Shown: positions 1 through 8,192 of the stretch, piece by piece
Position numbering within the stretch: position 1 is the stretch's first letter
Layout: each line of letters begins with the position of its first letter
Assembly: GCA_964575605.1 (NCBI GenBank)
Contig: CAZNRN010000008.1
Coordinates: 1-64,000, forward strand
Length of the DNA: 64,000 bases
Direction: 5' to 3'
Source: JAPWJZ01 sp964575605
GTDB lineage: Bacteria > Pseudomonadota > Alphaproteobacteria > Micavibrionales > UBA2020
Made by a program: the position numbers and the translations under genes
The notes under the pieces: model-generated
What the model saw: only the letters and a program-made list of their open reading frames with translations
The model's database searches: none
What the model was told of the DNA's origin: nothing

Positions 1-335
1 GCATCGAAGTCATCTCCGCCGGCCAAGGCAGCGCAGTCATTGCCATGCCTTGGCGGCCAGAGGTGGGCCAGTACTCGGGCTTCCTACATGCTGGCCTGGT
101 CGGTGCGCTCATCGACACAGCCTGCGGGTTCGCGGCAGCCACCTTGGTGGGCAAGGTGCTGGCATCGCACTACTCAGTCAGTTGCCTTCGTCCCGCAGTG
201 GGAGAGCGGTTCATCGCAAAGGCCAGAGTGGTCAAGCCAGGTAAGAACCAAGTCTTCACCTCGTGCGAGTTGTTCGCCCAGTCCAGCGGTAGCGAGAAGC
301 TCGTTGCCACAGGCGAAACCATCCTCCTCGCCGTC
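1..335 (+). CDS. PaaI-type (hotdog-fold) thioesterase, partial, 5' end off the window
   Basis: The frame is open from base 3 and reads a typical 4HBT/PaaI hotdog segment: GFLHAGLVGALIDTACGFAA is the family's active-site helix region, followed by the strand pattern ending in KLVATGETILLAV. This family hydrolyses acyl-CoA thioesters. The amino terminus lies outside the window. The recognisable protein stops near base 335. The frame stays open to 641, but beyond 335 it is the antisense of a D-lactate dehydrogenase stub and is not thioesterase-like. Codon choice here looks different from the rest of the window, for example fewer of the GGC/GCG runs. It is probably part of another genome joined at a contig end, though a true rearrangement cannot be excluded. 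Confidence 0.6.
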
Positions 336-575
336 GGGGGTGGAGCCGCCGGTCAGGCCAGTATTCGCGGCCTGCATGATAACGATTTTTCCGGCAGCCG
401 CGCAGGCCTGCAGCACGCGCCATTGCTCGACCAGCGTGCCGGGGCGCACCACGGCCAGCACCCTGCCCCCGCCGTAGCGGAAGCCCGTGGCGAAACGCCG
501 CGTTTTATCCTCGCCCGTCACGACGAAGCGGTGGCCGGCAATGGTTTCCAGCTGGCTGATAAAGGCATCTGTCAT
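330..575 (-). pseudogene. dld: D-lactate dehydrogenase (quinone) amino-terminal fragment
   Basis: Reading leftward from an ATG at 575 (another in-frame ATG is at 584), the product begins MTDAFISQLETIAG. It continues with the FAD-binding amino-terminal signature of respiratory D-lactate dehydrogenase Dld: RRFATGFRYGGG, VVRPGTLVEQWRVLQAC and QAANTGLTGGSTPDG. Dld is a peripheral membrane flavoprotein of about 560 residues that oxidises D-lactate to pyruvate. Only about 80 residues are present. After STPDG the frame runs into the antisense of the thioesterase fragment and homology is lost. The intact gene would have continued to the left, so it is cut by a junction at about 320-338. It is divergent from the patatin gene. 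No clear ribosome binding site is seen. Confidence 0.6.
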
Positions 576-621
576 GGCCGGCATACTAGCAGCCGCCCCC
601 GAAAACTGCAATTTTTAGGAA

Positions 622-650
622 TTGACCTTAAAACCGTTTGATTACACACT
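622..650 (+). promoter_or_regulatory. Sigma70-type promoter for the patatin gene (leaderless)
   Basis: TTGACC at 622-627, a 17-base spacer, then CACACT at 645-650. The same pair of hexamers with the same spacing, and similar spacer sequence, occurs at 3069-3097. The predicted start of transcription falls at 657-658, on the ATG at 658, so the mRNA would be leaderless. Confidence 0.55.
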
Positions 651-657
651 GCGCCTT

Positions 658-1905
658 ATGTTCGCCAAAGCCCGTATCGCCGCCCTTATCTGCCTTGTCC
701 TCGCCTTGTCGGGCTGCGGCGTCGTCACCGCGCATATGGCCGTGCCCGAAGAACAGGCGGCGCGCGCCGAGGTCACAGGCTTCCCCGCCGGCATCCGGTA
801 CTACGGCGACGAAGCGCCCGGAAACCTTGCCTATATCATCGAGCGCCGCATCGGCCAGTACAAGGCGACCAACGAAGCGTATTTCAGGGAACACGGCGAT
901 TACCCGCCGATGAGCTACCTCGCCGTTTCCGGCGGCGGCGACAACGGCGCCTTCGGTGCTGGCCTCTTGCACGGCTGGAGCACGACGGGCAAGCGCCCGG
1001 CCTTCACCATCGTCACGGGCGTATCGACCGGCGCGCTGATTGCGCCCTTCGCCTTCCTTGGCCCCGAGTACGACGCGCAGCTGAAGGAGGTTTACACGAC
1101 GCTGAACACTAGCAACCTGTTCATCGCCGCCTTCTCGACCGTCTGGGAAGGGCTGACGGGCGGCATGTCTCTGGTCGACAACACGCCGCTGCAAAAAATG
1201 ATCGAGGAAAAGATCACCCCCGAAATGTTCGCCAAAATCGCCGAAGAACACCGCAAGGGCCGCAGGCTGCTGATCGGCACCACCAACCTTGAATCGCAGC
1301 GCAGCGTTATCTGGGATATCGGCACGCTGGCGAATTCGGGCCAGCCCGGCGCACTGGCGCTGTTCCACAAGATCATGCTGGCATCGACTTCCATCCCCGG
1401 CGTATTCAAGCCGGTGTTCATGGACGTGACGGTCGACGGGAAACATTATTCCGAAATCCATGTCGATGGCGGCGTGACGACGCAGGTTTTCCTCTACCCC
1501 CTGCAATCCGTCGTCGACGAGAAAGAGATTTTCGACCGCAACGGCATCCACCGCCGCCTCTACGTACTGCGCAACGCCAAGCTGGGGCCGGAATACAGCA
1601 AGCTTGTGCCACGTGTCATCAACCTGTCGCAGCGCTCGATCGAGACGCTGATCAAAACGCAGGGCATCGGCGACCTGTTTAAATTGTATGCAGGCGCGAA
1701 GCGCGACGGCATCGAATACAACATGGTCAACGTGCCGCAGGGCTTCGGCGCCAAGCCCAAGGAAATGTTCGACCCCGAATATATGTCGCAATTGTTCGCC
1801 CTGGGCGATGAAATGGGCCGCACAGGCATCCCCTGGATGCAGGCCCCGCCCAACCTGGCCCTTATACAACCCGGCGCTCCCGGCACGACATCCGCGGTGC
1901 GGTGA
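658..1905 (+). CDS. Patatin-like phospholipase lipoprotein
   Basis: Predicted 415-residue lipoprotein of the patatin (PNPLA) family, which are Ser-Asp dyad acyl hydrolases of phospholipids. The ATG at 658 gives a clean lipoprotein signal peptide (MFAKARIAALICLVLALSGC, lipobox LSGC with Cys20). A TTG at 622 is also in frame, but it lies in the -35 promoter element. The oxyanion-hole glycines are in GGGDNGAFGAG, the nucleophile is Ser123 in GVSTG, and the catalytic aspartate is Asp270 in HVDGG. The product is expected at the inner or outer membrane, facing the periplasm. Its stop codon overlaps the start of the next gene by one base, so the two are probably translated together. Substrate unknown. 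Confidence 0.8.
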   Translation: MFAKARIAALICLVLALSGCGVVTAHMAVPEEQAARAEVTGFPAGIRYYGDEAPGNLAYIIERRIGQYKATNEAYFREHGDYPPMSYLAVSGGGDNGAFGAGLLHGWSTTGKRPAFTIVTGVSTGALIAPFAFLGPEYDAQLKEVYTTLNTSNLFIAAFSTVWEGLTGGMSLVDNTPLQKMIEEKITPEMFAKIAEEHRKGRRLLIGTTNLESQRSVIWDIGTLANSGQPGALALFHKIMLASTSIPGVFKPVFMDVTVDGKHYSEIHVDGGVTTQVFLYPLQSVVDEKEIFDRNGIHRRLYVLRNAKLGPEYSKLVPRVINLSQRSIETLIKTQGIGDLFKLYAGAKRDGIEYNMVNVPQGFGAKPKEMFDPEYMSQLFALGDEMGRTGIPWMQAPPNLALIQPGAPGTTSAVR

Positions 1906-3038
1906 TGGCGGCGACCGTCCTTGTCCTTGGCGGCTACGGCAATTTCGGGGCACGCATCGCAGCCAGGCTGGTAGAGGACCCCGCGATACAGGTAATCGTC
2001 GCCGGACGCTCCGCAGAAAAATGCCGCGCCTTCGCAGCAAAACACGCCACTGCGCCAAACCCCGTGCAATGGCGCACCATGGATGTCACCACAGGGCTGG
2101 CCGCCGCGCTGGCGGAATTAAAACCGCAAACCGTTATCCATACCTGCGGCCCCTATCAGGGGCAGGATTACAGCGCGGCCAAGGCCTGCATCAATGCTGG
2201 CTGCCATTACATCGACCTTGCCGACGGCCGCGGCTTTGTGGACGGCATTGGCGTACTGGATGCGGCGGCAAAAGCAAAAGGCGTGACAGTAATTTCGGGC
2301 GCAAGTTCCGTGCCCTGCTTCAGCGCGGCGGTCATCGACCATTACGCGCCGTCGTTCAAATCGATTACTTCCGTCGACTACGCCATTTCCACCGCGCAGC
2401 GTACGCATGCGGGCATGGCGACGACGACGGCAGTGCTGGGCTATACCGGCAAGGCTTTTAAAACAATGATCGACGGGCGCATGCAGGATGTCTATGGCTT
2501 CCAGGATATCCACAGCCACAGCTTTCCGTTGCTGGGCCGCCGTTTCCTCGGGAACTGCGATATCCCAGATCTCTCGCTTTTCCCCCTGCGCTATCCGGAT
2601 TTACAGACGTTGCGCTTTTATGCAGGCACGGAACTGATGCCGCTGCATGCAGGGCTATGGCTGCTGTCTTGGCTAGTACGCGCAAGGGTTATAAAGAACC
2701 TCGCCCCCTATGCCGGCATCCTCAGCTGGATGCTGGCGCGCTTCGATATTTTCGGCAGCGACCGCGGCGGGTTTTACATGACGCTGAAGGGCACCGGTGC
2801 GGACGGCGCGGCCAAAGAAGAAACCTTCCACATCATCGCGAAATCGGGGCAAGGGCCTTTCATCCCTTCCATCCCACCTATCATCCTCGCGCGCATGCTG
2901 GCGCGCGGTGAGTTGAAACAGCAGGGCGCCATGCCCTGTGTCGGGCTTGTGACGCTGGCGCAATACTTGGGCGAATTGCAGGCGCTTGACGGCGGGCAGG
3001 GCAATATTGTCATTCCGGGCTGGAATAACGCAGGTTAA
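1905..3038 (+). CDS. Saccharopine dehydrogenase-like NAD(P)-binding oxidoreductase
   Basis: A 377-residue protein starting with a Rossmann nucleotide-binding motif (VLVLGGYGNFGARIA, residues ~5-19) and the following strand ending in AGRS. This is typical of the saccharopine dehydrogenase NADP-binding family (trans-acting enoyl reductase or KARI-like relatives). HTCGPYQGQDYSAAKACI and HYIDLADG are also characteristic of the family. The C-terminal half has hydrophobic segments (around LHAGLWLLSWLVRARVI) that may bind lipid or membrane. The ATG at 1905 overlaps the TGA of the patatin gene; a GTG at 1902 is an alternative start. Pairing with a phospholipase suggests a lipid-related substrate, but that is inference. 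Confidence 0.65.
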   Translation: MAATVLVLGGYGNFGARIAARLVEDPAIQVIVAGRSAEKCRAFAAKHATAPNPVQWRTMDVTTGLAAALAELKPQTVIHTCGPYQGQDYSAAKACINAGCHYIDLADGRGFVDGIGVLDAAAKAKGVTVISGASSVPCFSAAVIDHYAPSFKSITSVDYAISTAQRTHAGMATTTAVLGYTGKAFKTMIDGRMQDVYGFQDIHSHSFPLLGRRFLGNCDIPDLSLFPLRYPDLQTLRFYAGTELMPLHAGLWLLSWLVRARVIKNLAPYAGILSWMLARFDIFGSDRGGFYMTLKGTGADGAAKEETFHIIAKSGQGPFIPSIPPIILARMLARGELKQQGAMPCVGLVTLAQYLGELQALDGGQGNIVIPGWNNAG

Positions 3039-3068
3039 TCAAATACTTAAAATGACAATATTCTGGAA

Positions 3069-3097
3069 TTGACCCCGCGGGTGTTTAGGGACACACT
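3069..3097 (+). promoter_or_regulatory. Sigma70-type promoter for the 3135-4590 operon
   Basis: TTGACC at 3069-3074, a 17-base spacer, CACACT at 3092-3097. It matches the promoter at 622-650 in both hexamers, in spacing and in part of the flanks (GGAATTGACC upstream, CACTNCGCC downstream). Transcription would start near 3104, leaving a ~30-base leader with AAAGGA before the ATG at 3135. Confidence 0.6.
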
Positions 3098-3134
3098 ACG
3101 CCCTCATTACATTTTTTACACAAAAGGATTCCCC

Positions 3135-3410
3135 ATGCCCTTCTTCAACAAAAAAGAACGCGAAGACGTCAAAAGCTTCCTCAACTCCGTGCTCGACAAC
3201 AAAGATTTGAAAGAACAGTTCGAGAAAGCCTCGAAGCAGGCAAAAGTGGAATGCCAGGATCACCGCGCCGCGATGCTGGGCCAGTACGCCGGCATCCTGA
3301 AGGAAATCATCGAAGACCGCGCCAAGCCCGTCGACCTGACCGGCACCGTGCAGGGCCCGAGCCTCGAGCAGCTGAAGAAAAAATACCTGGGCCCGAAAGA
3401 CCGCGGCTGA
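3135..3410 (+). CDS. Small charged helical protein, function unknown
   Basis: 91 residues, rich in Lys, Glu and Asp, beginning MPFFNKKEREDVKSFLNSVL. It has no signal peptide or membrane segment and is predicted largely helical. The ATG at 3135 follows AAAAGGA at good spacing; an upstream in-frame TTG at 3069 lies in the promoter and is rejected. It is the first gene of a three-gene operon: its TGA overlaps the next ATG by one base. I do not recognise the family. The operon arrangement suggests it works with the two proteins that follow. Confidence 0.6.
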   Translation: MPFFNKKEREDVKSFLNSVLDNKDLKEQFEKASKQAKVECQDHRAAMLGQYAGILKEIIEDRAKPVDLTGTVQGPSLEQLKKKYLGPKDRG

Positions 3411-3937
3411 TGGGACTGTTCTTCGACATCAATACGCCCGAAGACCGGAAGCTGATGGACGGTTACGACGACACCGTCCTTATCTTCCGCCGCGATGTCG
3501 CGAAAGCGATGGAGGATGCGGCCGCAAAGGCGCCCTCTATCGCCGCCCCGATGCTGGCGGCGGCGGAGGCCATGCGCCTGCGCCCCCTGCCCTCGGAAGC
3601 GAACAACGACCCCACCGCGCTGCGCCGCGTGACGCTGTCGACCATGGTGCTGGAAAAAGCCTTTATGCAGGCGGCACAGCTGGCCGACAGCGACGAGGCG
3701 ATGAAGGCCATGATGTCGGTACCCGCCGCCATGCGCGAAATCGGCAAGGTCACGACCAGCCAGCCGCAATTCGTGCCGCTGACCCAGGGCGCCCAAAAAG
3801 CCATGCGCACGCTGGTGCCGCAGGTGCAGGCCGAAATGGGCGCAGGCGCCACGATTGACGATTATGTGGCCGAGCTGCGCAAGGCCGCCGTGAAACCCGC
3901 CGCACCCGCCAGAACCCCGAAAGCGCCCAAACCGTGA
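3410..3937 (+). CDS. Alanine/methionine-rich helical protein, function unknown
   Basis: 175 residues starting MGLFFDINTPEDRKLMDGY. The start is the ATG overlapping the previous stop; the frame is open further upstream, but that part reads as shadow of the preceding gene. The protein is mostly helical with many Ala and Met residues (LAAAEAMRLRPL, MKAMMSVPAAMREIG) and ends in a Pro/Ala/Lys tail. No signal peptide or transmembrane helix is seen. Its TGA overlaps the GTG of the next gene (GTGA). Family not recognised. Confidence 0.6.
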   Translation: MGLFFDINTPEDRKLMDGYDDTVLIFRRDVAKAMEDAAAKAPSIAAPMLAAAEAMRLRPLPSEANNDPTALRRVTLSTMVLEKAFMQAAQLADSDEAMKAMMSVPAAMREIGKVTTSQPQFVPLTQGAQKAMRTLVPQVQAEMGAGATIDDYVAELRKAAVKPAAPARTPKAPKP

Positions 3938-4590
3938 CCGAACAGCCCGCCACCCAGCAACCGAAAAACAACACGCTGCTGATCGTCGGCATTTCGGTGG
4001 TGACGACCATTGCCACCGTGTTCCTGATCCACGCCTGGCTTTTTCCCTCGGCCTTCACGCCCGTCAAGCTGACGGTGAAAGAAAAAGTGACGCTGGACAG
4101 CAAGGTGCATGCGCTGGGCATCCAGCTGGACGAACCCGTGAAGGTCGACACGCCCGAGGGCGAGCTGATCCCCGAAAAATACAGCGAGGCCAAGGCATCG
4201 CATGAAATCACCTTTACGGAGCGCGAACTGAACGCGCTAGTGGCCGAGGGCAACAGCGATATGGCCGCGAAGGTCGCCATTGACCTCTCCCCCGACCTTA
4301 TCAGCGCGAAGGCGCTGGTGCCGCTCGACCCCGACATGCCGATTTTCGGCGGCAAGACGCTGCGCATTTCGGCGGGGCTGGAGCTGAAATACGGCGAGGG
4401 CCGGCCGATTGTTATCCTGAAAGGCGTCACCGTCTGGGGCGTCGCCATCCCGAACAGCTGGCTCGGCAATTTGAAGAACGTAGACCTGGTGCATGAATTC
4501 GGCGACGAAGGCTTCTGGAAGGCGTTCTCGGAAGGCGTACGCGACATCAAGGTCGGCGACGGCACGATTACCGTGCACCTGAAAGAGTAA
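3934..4590 (+). CDS. Membrane-anchored protein of unknown function
   Basis: 218 residues from a GTG that overlaps the upstream stop (GTGA). A short cytoplasmic tail is followed by one transmembrane helix (about residues 14-36, TLLIVGISVVTTIATVFLI), then a ~175-residue domain probably outside the membrane. That domain has alternating strand-like segments (HEITFTERELNALVAE, AKVAIDLSPDLISAKALVPL, VGDGTITVHLKE). The pattern resembles lipid-binding tubular or DUF2140/YpmS-like anchored proteins, but this is only a similarity of layout. It is the last gene of the 3135-4590 operon. Confidence 0.6.
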   Translation: MTEQPATQQPKNNTLLIVGISVVTTIATVFLIHAWLFPSAFTPVKLTVKEKVTLDSKVHALGIQLDEPVKVDTPEGELIPEKYSEAKASHEITFTERELNALVAEGNSDMAAKVAIDLSPDLISAKALVPLDPDMPIFGGKTLRISAGLELKYGEGRPIVILKGVTVWGVAIPNSWLGNLKNVDLVHEFGDEGFWKAFSEGVRDIKVGDGTITVHLKE

Positions 4591-4627
4591 TTTGGTTAAC
4601 GGGCTGTTTTTGCTGCCTTAATACCGC

Positions 4628-4656
4628 TTGCCCCGCGTCTCTCGCCATAATACAGT
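4628..4656 (+). promoter_or_regulatory. Possible promoter of the DUF2800 gene
   Basis: TTGCCC at 4628-4633, 17-base spacer, TACAGT at 4651-4656. A purine-rich AAGGGA lies 8 bases before the ATG at 4691. Confidence 0.4.
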
Positions 4657-4690
4657 TTCCCTATTGTAAAATTTATAAGGGATTCGGCCG

Positions 4691-5593
4691 ATGACCTCGC
4701 CGCCCAAACGCCTGAGCTTTCCGGCCTCGACGCTCGACCGCGTCATCGCCTGCCCCGGCTCTGTCGCGCTCGAGCAGACGGTACCGCGCAAGGAAACCTT
4801 CTCCACCGACGAAGGCCATGCCGCGCACCAGCTGGCACAATGGGCGCTGACCGACGGCGCGTTTGACGCCAGGGCCTATATGGGCCGCAAGATCGTGCTC
4901 CACAGCAACAAGGGCACGCCGCAGGAAACGAAATTTGAATTCACCGTCGACGCCGAAATGTGCAAGCACGCGCAGGCCTACGTCGACCACGTCAAGGCGC
5001 GCCTTGACGCCTACAAAGCCGATAAAAATGTGAAGGACGTGACGCTGCATGTCGAAAAGCGCATTGATACCAGCACCGTCACCGGCCAGCCGGGGCAGTC
5101 GGGCATCGCCGATACCCTGATCGTCGTTGCCTTCAAGGACGGCACGGGGCTGATCTCGGTCGAGGATTTCAAATACGGCCAGTCGTCGAAAATCTACGCC
5201 AAAAACAACACGCAGCTGATGACCTATGCCGCGGGCGCGCTTGAAACCTATGGCAAGGCGCTCGACATCACCGCCGTCAACATGGTCATCCATATGCCGC
5301 GCATGCGCCATGTCAGCGAAGCCAGCGTCACCGCCCAGGAACTGCGCGTCTTCGCCGCCAAGGCGAAAACAGGCGTCACGCAGGCGGTGAAGGAGCAAAA
5401 ACTGTTCGTGATCAGCAACGACAAGGCCGATTTGACGCTGAACGCCGAGCCCGCCAAGCAATGCCGTTTTTGCCGTGCGAAGGACATCTGCCCTGCTTTC
5501 AACGCGGCCTCGAAAAAGCCAGCGCCGCCCAAACCCGGCACGCCCGAGCCCCCGAAACCGCCCGCAAAACCGCGGCCGGATTACCCCTTCTAG
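4691..5593 (+). CDS. DUF2800 family Cas4/RecB-like Fe-S nuclease
   Basis: A 300-residue protein of the phage-associated DUF2800 type, related to PD-(D/E)XK nucleases with a Cas4/AddB-like iron-sulphur site. Visible motifs are an amino-terminal Cys21 (ACPGS); the metal-binding Asp in GIADTLIVV; VEDFKYG as the D-x-K motif; NTQLMTYAAG as the Q-x3-Y motif; and a C-terminal cluster Cys258-x2-Cys261-x5-Cys267. Together the four cysteines fit a 4Fe-4S cluster. The last ~30 residues are a Pro/Lys tail. Members usually sit next to phage DNA-replication genes, but no phage gene is seen nearby, so this copy stands alone. It is expected to be a cytoplasmic DNA exonuclease. Confidence 0.7.
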   Translation: MTSPPKRLSFPASTLDRVIACPGSVALEQTVPRKETFSTDEGHAAHQLAQWALTDGAFDARAYMGRKIVLHSNKGTPQETKFEFTVDAEMCKHAQAYVDHVKARLDAYKADKNVKDVTLHVEKRIDTSTVTGQPGQSGIADTLIVVAFKDGTGLISVEDFKYGQSSKIYAKNNTQLMTYAAGALETYGKALDITAVNMVIHMPRMRHVSEASVTAQELRVFAAKAKTGVTQAVKEQKLFVISNDKADLTLNAEPAKQCRFCRAKDICPAFNAASKKPAPPKPGTPEPPKPPAKPRPDYPF

Positions 5594-5625
5594 AAAAAAA
5601 ATCAGGCCGCGTTACGGCGGCCTGA
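5594..5625 (-). terminator. Intrinsic terminator of the TelA-like operon
   Basis: Perfect 9-bp stem TCAGGCCGC (5602-5610) with GCGGCCTGA (5617-5625) and a 6-base loop. On the minus strand it is followed by eight T residues (the A-run 5594-5601). It lies 40 bases past the stop of the last minus-strand gene. Confidence 0.8.
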
Positions 5626-5664
5626 ATTCCAGTTCATCTGGGCCTCGGGTTTACCCCGGGTCGG

Positions 5665-6687
5665 TTACAATCCCGGCTTGCTTGTGCGCACGGGTGCTGC
5701 GGCCGGGGCGATATTCATCGCGCCATTCACGACCGGAGTGCCTTTGACGCTCTCCCCCGTCTGGAGATAGTTGGGGTGATAGAGGAAGACGCTGTCAAAT
5801 GTGTAATCGCCTGTTTTCAGGTTGAAGGTAAAGGTATCGTCGTTCCAGAGCTTGACCGAGAAGACGCCGTCGTCGGGCGCGCCCTTCAGCTCGAAGGCGC
5901 GGGTATAGCCCTTGGAGCCCTGCCCCATCTGCTCGAACGTCCAGCCGTTGGAAGGCGCCTGCACGCCCGAGCCCAGCTGCGCGGGGCTTTTCATCGAAAC
6001 GGTCTGCGTCATGCGCTGCGACGAGGGCAGCGCCTGGAAGACAACCGTTTTGCCGTCGGACCCGACAGCTTCCTGCCCCGCCTTGGTATAGGTGAAGCGC
6101 GAGCCGCCGCCGTTGTTGACGGGGAAAATCTCGAGGCGCGTGCCGGCATAGGGGCCGGAGGCGATAAGCAGGCTGAAGCCGCCCTTGTTGAACAGCTGCG
6201 CGTGCACCGCGAAATCCTGCCCCTTCGGCACTTCGCGGCCGTCGATGGTCAGGTAGGCTTCGGCCAGGCGGCCGGCCTTGTCGTGGAAGACGGATGATTC
6301 ATCGCGGTAAATCACGCTTTCCTTGGCGCGGATGCTTTGCTGCAGCAGCTGCGACGCGGTCGCGGCAGGCGCGGTGTACTGGCCTTGCGGCTCCTGGTAC
6401 TGGGGCTGCGTCGGCTGCTGCGTCTGGGTTTGCTGCGTCGGCTGGGGTGCGGGAGCGTTGTCGTTTTTCGATGCGCCCGAGAAAACGGTCGCAAGGCCGA
6501 CGACGAGCGCGAGGCCGGCGACGCCGCCGCCCAGGATCCATTTCTTGCGCGTGGCGGCTGCTGCCTCTTCGGCTTTCACCTGCGCCGCGGCTGCATCGCT
6601 GGAGGTCGCTGTGCCGTTATCGTCGATATGGATCTTGCCAAGGCCCTTGTCGTCGCTTTTCTTGGTCGGGTTGAATTTGAAAGGCAT
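5665..6687 (-). CDS. Single-pass membrane protein of the TelA-like operon
   Basis: 340 residues. It has a charged cytoplasmic head (~50 residues), one transmembrane helix at about 50-70 (WILGGGVAGLALVVGLATVF), a Gln/Pro/Thr-rich linker (PTQQTQTQQPTQPQY) and then a ~230-residue domain, probably periplasmic and mostly beta. No enzyme motif is visible and the family is not recognised. It is the last of four genes read together from a promoter near 11165; the gap to the upstream gene is only 23 bases. Its position suggests it is the envelope part of the system. Confidence 0.65.
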   Translation of the reverse strand: MPFKFNPTKKSDDKGLGKIHIDDNGTATSSDAAAAQVKAEEAAAATRKKWILGGGVAGLALVVGLATVFSGASKNDNAPAPQPTQQTQTQQPTQPQYQEPQGQYTAPAATASQLLQQSIRAKESVIYRDESSVFHDKAGRLAEAYLTIDGREVPKGQDFAVHAQLFNKGGFSLLIASGPYAGTRLEIFPVNNGGGSRFTYTKAGQEAVGSDGKTVVFQALPSSQRMTQTVSMKSPAQLGSGVQAPSNGWTFEQMGQGSKGYTRAFELKGAPDDGVFSVKLWNDDTFTFNLKTGDYTFDSVFLYHPNYLQTGESVKGTPVVNGAMNIAPAAAPVRTSKPGL

Positions 6688-6710
6688 GGTGAAACTCCCT
6701 CTTTATCTTT

Positions 6711-8165
6711 TTATACTTTGGGCGCCGCGCCGCCGGATGCTTTCGGCGAAGGCGGCAGCAGGCGGTCACGCACGAATTGCGCGGCCTTGGTCATTTTTTC
6801 CGGCATCGTCGCGATGCGGTCGAGCAGGTAGACGGGCGTGCCGGCGCGGATGAAGTCGTCGACCTGTTTTTCCATCGCGGGCGAATAGTCCTGGTTGCGC
6901 TTCAGGTTCTGCTTGAATTCGTCGACCATCACCTTGAAGCTGTCTTTTTTCATCTCCAGCTCGGCCGAGCGCTTGGTGCCGGGCAGCGTGACGGCCAGTT
7001 CGGCCAGGTTCTTGTATTCGTATTTCAGGTCGAGCAGGTCGAGGTAGTTAAGCAGGTCGTCGATATCGCCCTGCTTGTACACGCCCTTGCGCTCCATCAG
7101 GTCTTTCTGCTTGCTGCCGTCCAGCAGCTGGCGGAAATAATCGAGCGCGCGGGCGGAGGTGAACAGGATGCTGTCCACGTCGTCCTGCGTCAGTGGATAG
7201 GAGATTTTGCGGTCGAGGTAGCGCAGCGTTTCGACGGCTTCAGGGTTCTTCATCAGCTCTTTGCGGATTTCGCGGCTGTTAAGGTCGATTTCCTTGTCCC
7301 AGTCGGCGCGCTCGACATGGCAGGCGCGGAAGATGCCGTCGGCCAGTTCGGCCTTGATCTCGTTAATCTTGGCGATTTTCTCGGGCGTAAAGAAGTTATC
7401 GCGCGACATCGCGGTGGGCAGGTCGACGCCGTCCTTGCGGGTCGGGTCTTCGAAGAATTTCTGCACCTGTTCCAGCTTGACGCCGGCATAATGCACGAGG
7501 ATGTCGGTGAAGAAAGCCATGTTGCTGAACATGCTGATTTCGCCAAAGCTCTCGAGGTCGTCGTCGAGCGAGGTTTCGGAGACGAACAGGGGGTCTTTCG
7601 AGTGGATCAGCTCGTTCAGGATGTTCTCGCCCCTCAACCCTTCCTGGTACTGCTGGAGGGCATCGAGGTCCGATTTCAGGAATTTGCCGATTTGCGAGGG
7701 ATAGATGTCCGCAATCTCGACCAGCTCGCCCGTCGTGGTGGCGAGGTAGCCGCGGCGCATCAGGATGTCTTTGAAGTGGTGGCGGCCCACGCCTTCACGG
7801 TCGTTGCCGGGAATGGGCGAGGTGCCTTTGGCCATGCGGGCGAATTCCCACACGGCCAGGTATTCGACGGCCTTCTCGAAAGACAGCGGCTCGTTCTTGT
7901 CGCCGCCAATGACTTTCTGGATTTTGACGAGGCCGTCGCCTTTTTTAACCTGCGACAGGTACTGGTTGGGTTCCTCCTGGACGAGGATCACATACCAGCC
8001 GTCGCCGCGGCCGGGGGCCGGCGTCATGCCCATCCATTCGACCACGCCTTCGCTTTCGCCATCGGGCGTGAAGCCGGCCGTCCGGCCATCGATCCGCGCG
8101 CGCTTGCCCACACTCGGGCTCGCGCCCTTGTTGAAGATGTTCGCGACGGGGTTCGATGATGCCAT
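6711..8165 (-). CDS. Unknown soluble protein of the TelA-like operon
   Basis: 484 residues with no signal peptide or membrane helix. Residues ~20-90 look like a small beta-barrel, SH3- or KOW-like (GKRARIDGRTAGF, EGVVEWMGM, GWYVILVQEE). The remaining ~390 residues are charged and helical (for example LNYLDLLDLKYEYKNLAELA), ending in a Pro/Ala-rich tail. It lies 27 bases after the TelA-like gene and 23 bases before the membrane protein gene. I do not recognise the family. The barrel plus helical layout suggests a binding or scaffold protein, but that is inference. Confidence 0.6.
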   Translation of the reverse strand: MASSNPVANIFNKGASPSVGKRARIDGRTAGFTPDGESEGVVEWMGMTPAPGRGDGWYVILVQEEPNQYLSQVKKGDGLVKIQKVIGGDKNEPLSFEKAVEYLAVWEFARMAKGTSPIPGNDREGVGRHHFKDILMRRGYLATTTGELVEIADIYPSQIGKFLKSDLDALQQYQEGLRGENILNELIHSKDPLFVSETSLDDDLESFGEISMFSNMAFFTDILVHYAGVKLEQVQKFFEDPTRKDGVDLPTAMSRDNFFTPEKIAKINEIKAELADGIFRACHVERADWDKEIDLNSREIRKELMKNPEAVETLRYLDRKISYPLTQDDVDSILFTSARALDYFRQLLDGSKQKDLMERKGVYKQGDIDDLLNYLDLLDLKYEYKNLAELAVTLPGTKRSAELEMKKDSFKVMVDEFKQNLKRNQDYSPAMEKQVDDFIRAGTPVYLLDRIATMPEKMTKAAQFVRDRLLPPSPKASGGAAPKV

Positions 8166-8192
8166 GACGACCGGCTCCTTATGCCTGATGTA

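Noticed and set aside
45..641. 198-codon plus-strand frame as one protein
   Set aside because: Only its first ~97 codons look like a thioesterase; the rest is antisense to the dld fragment, so it is a junction product.
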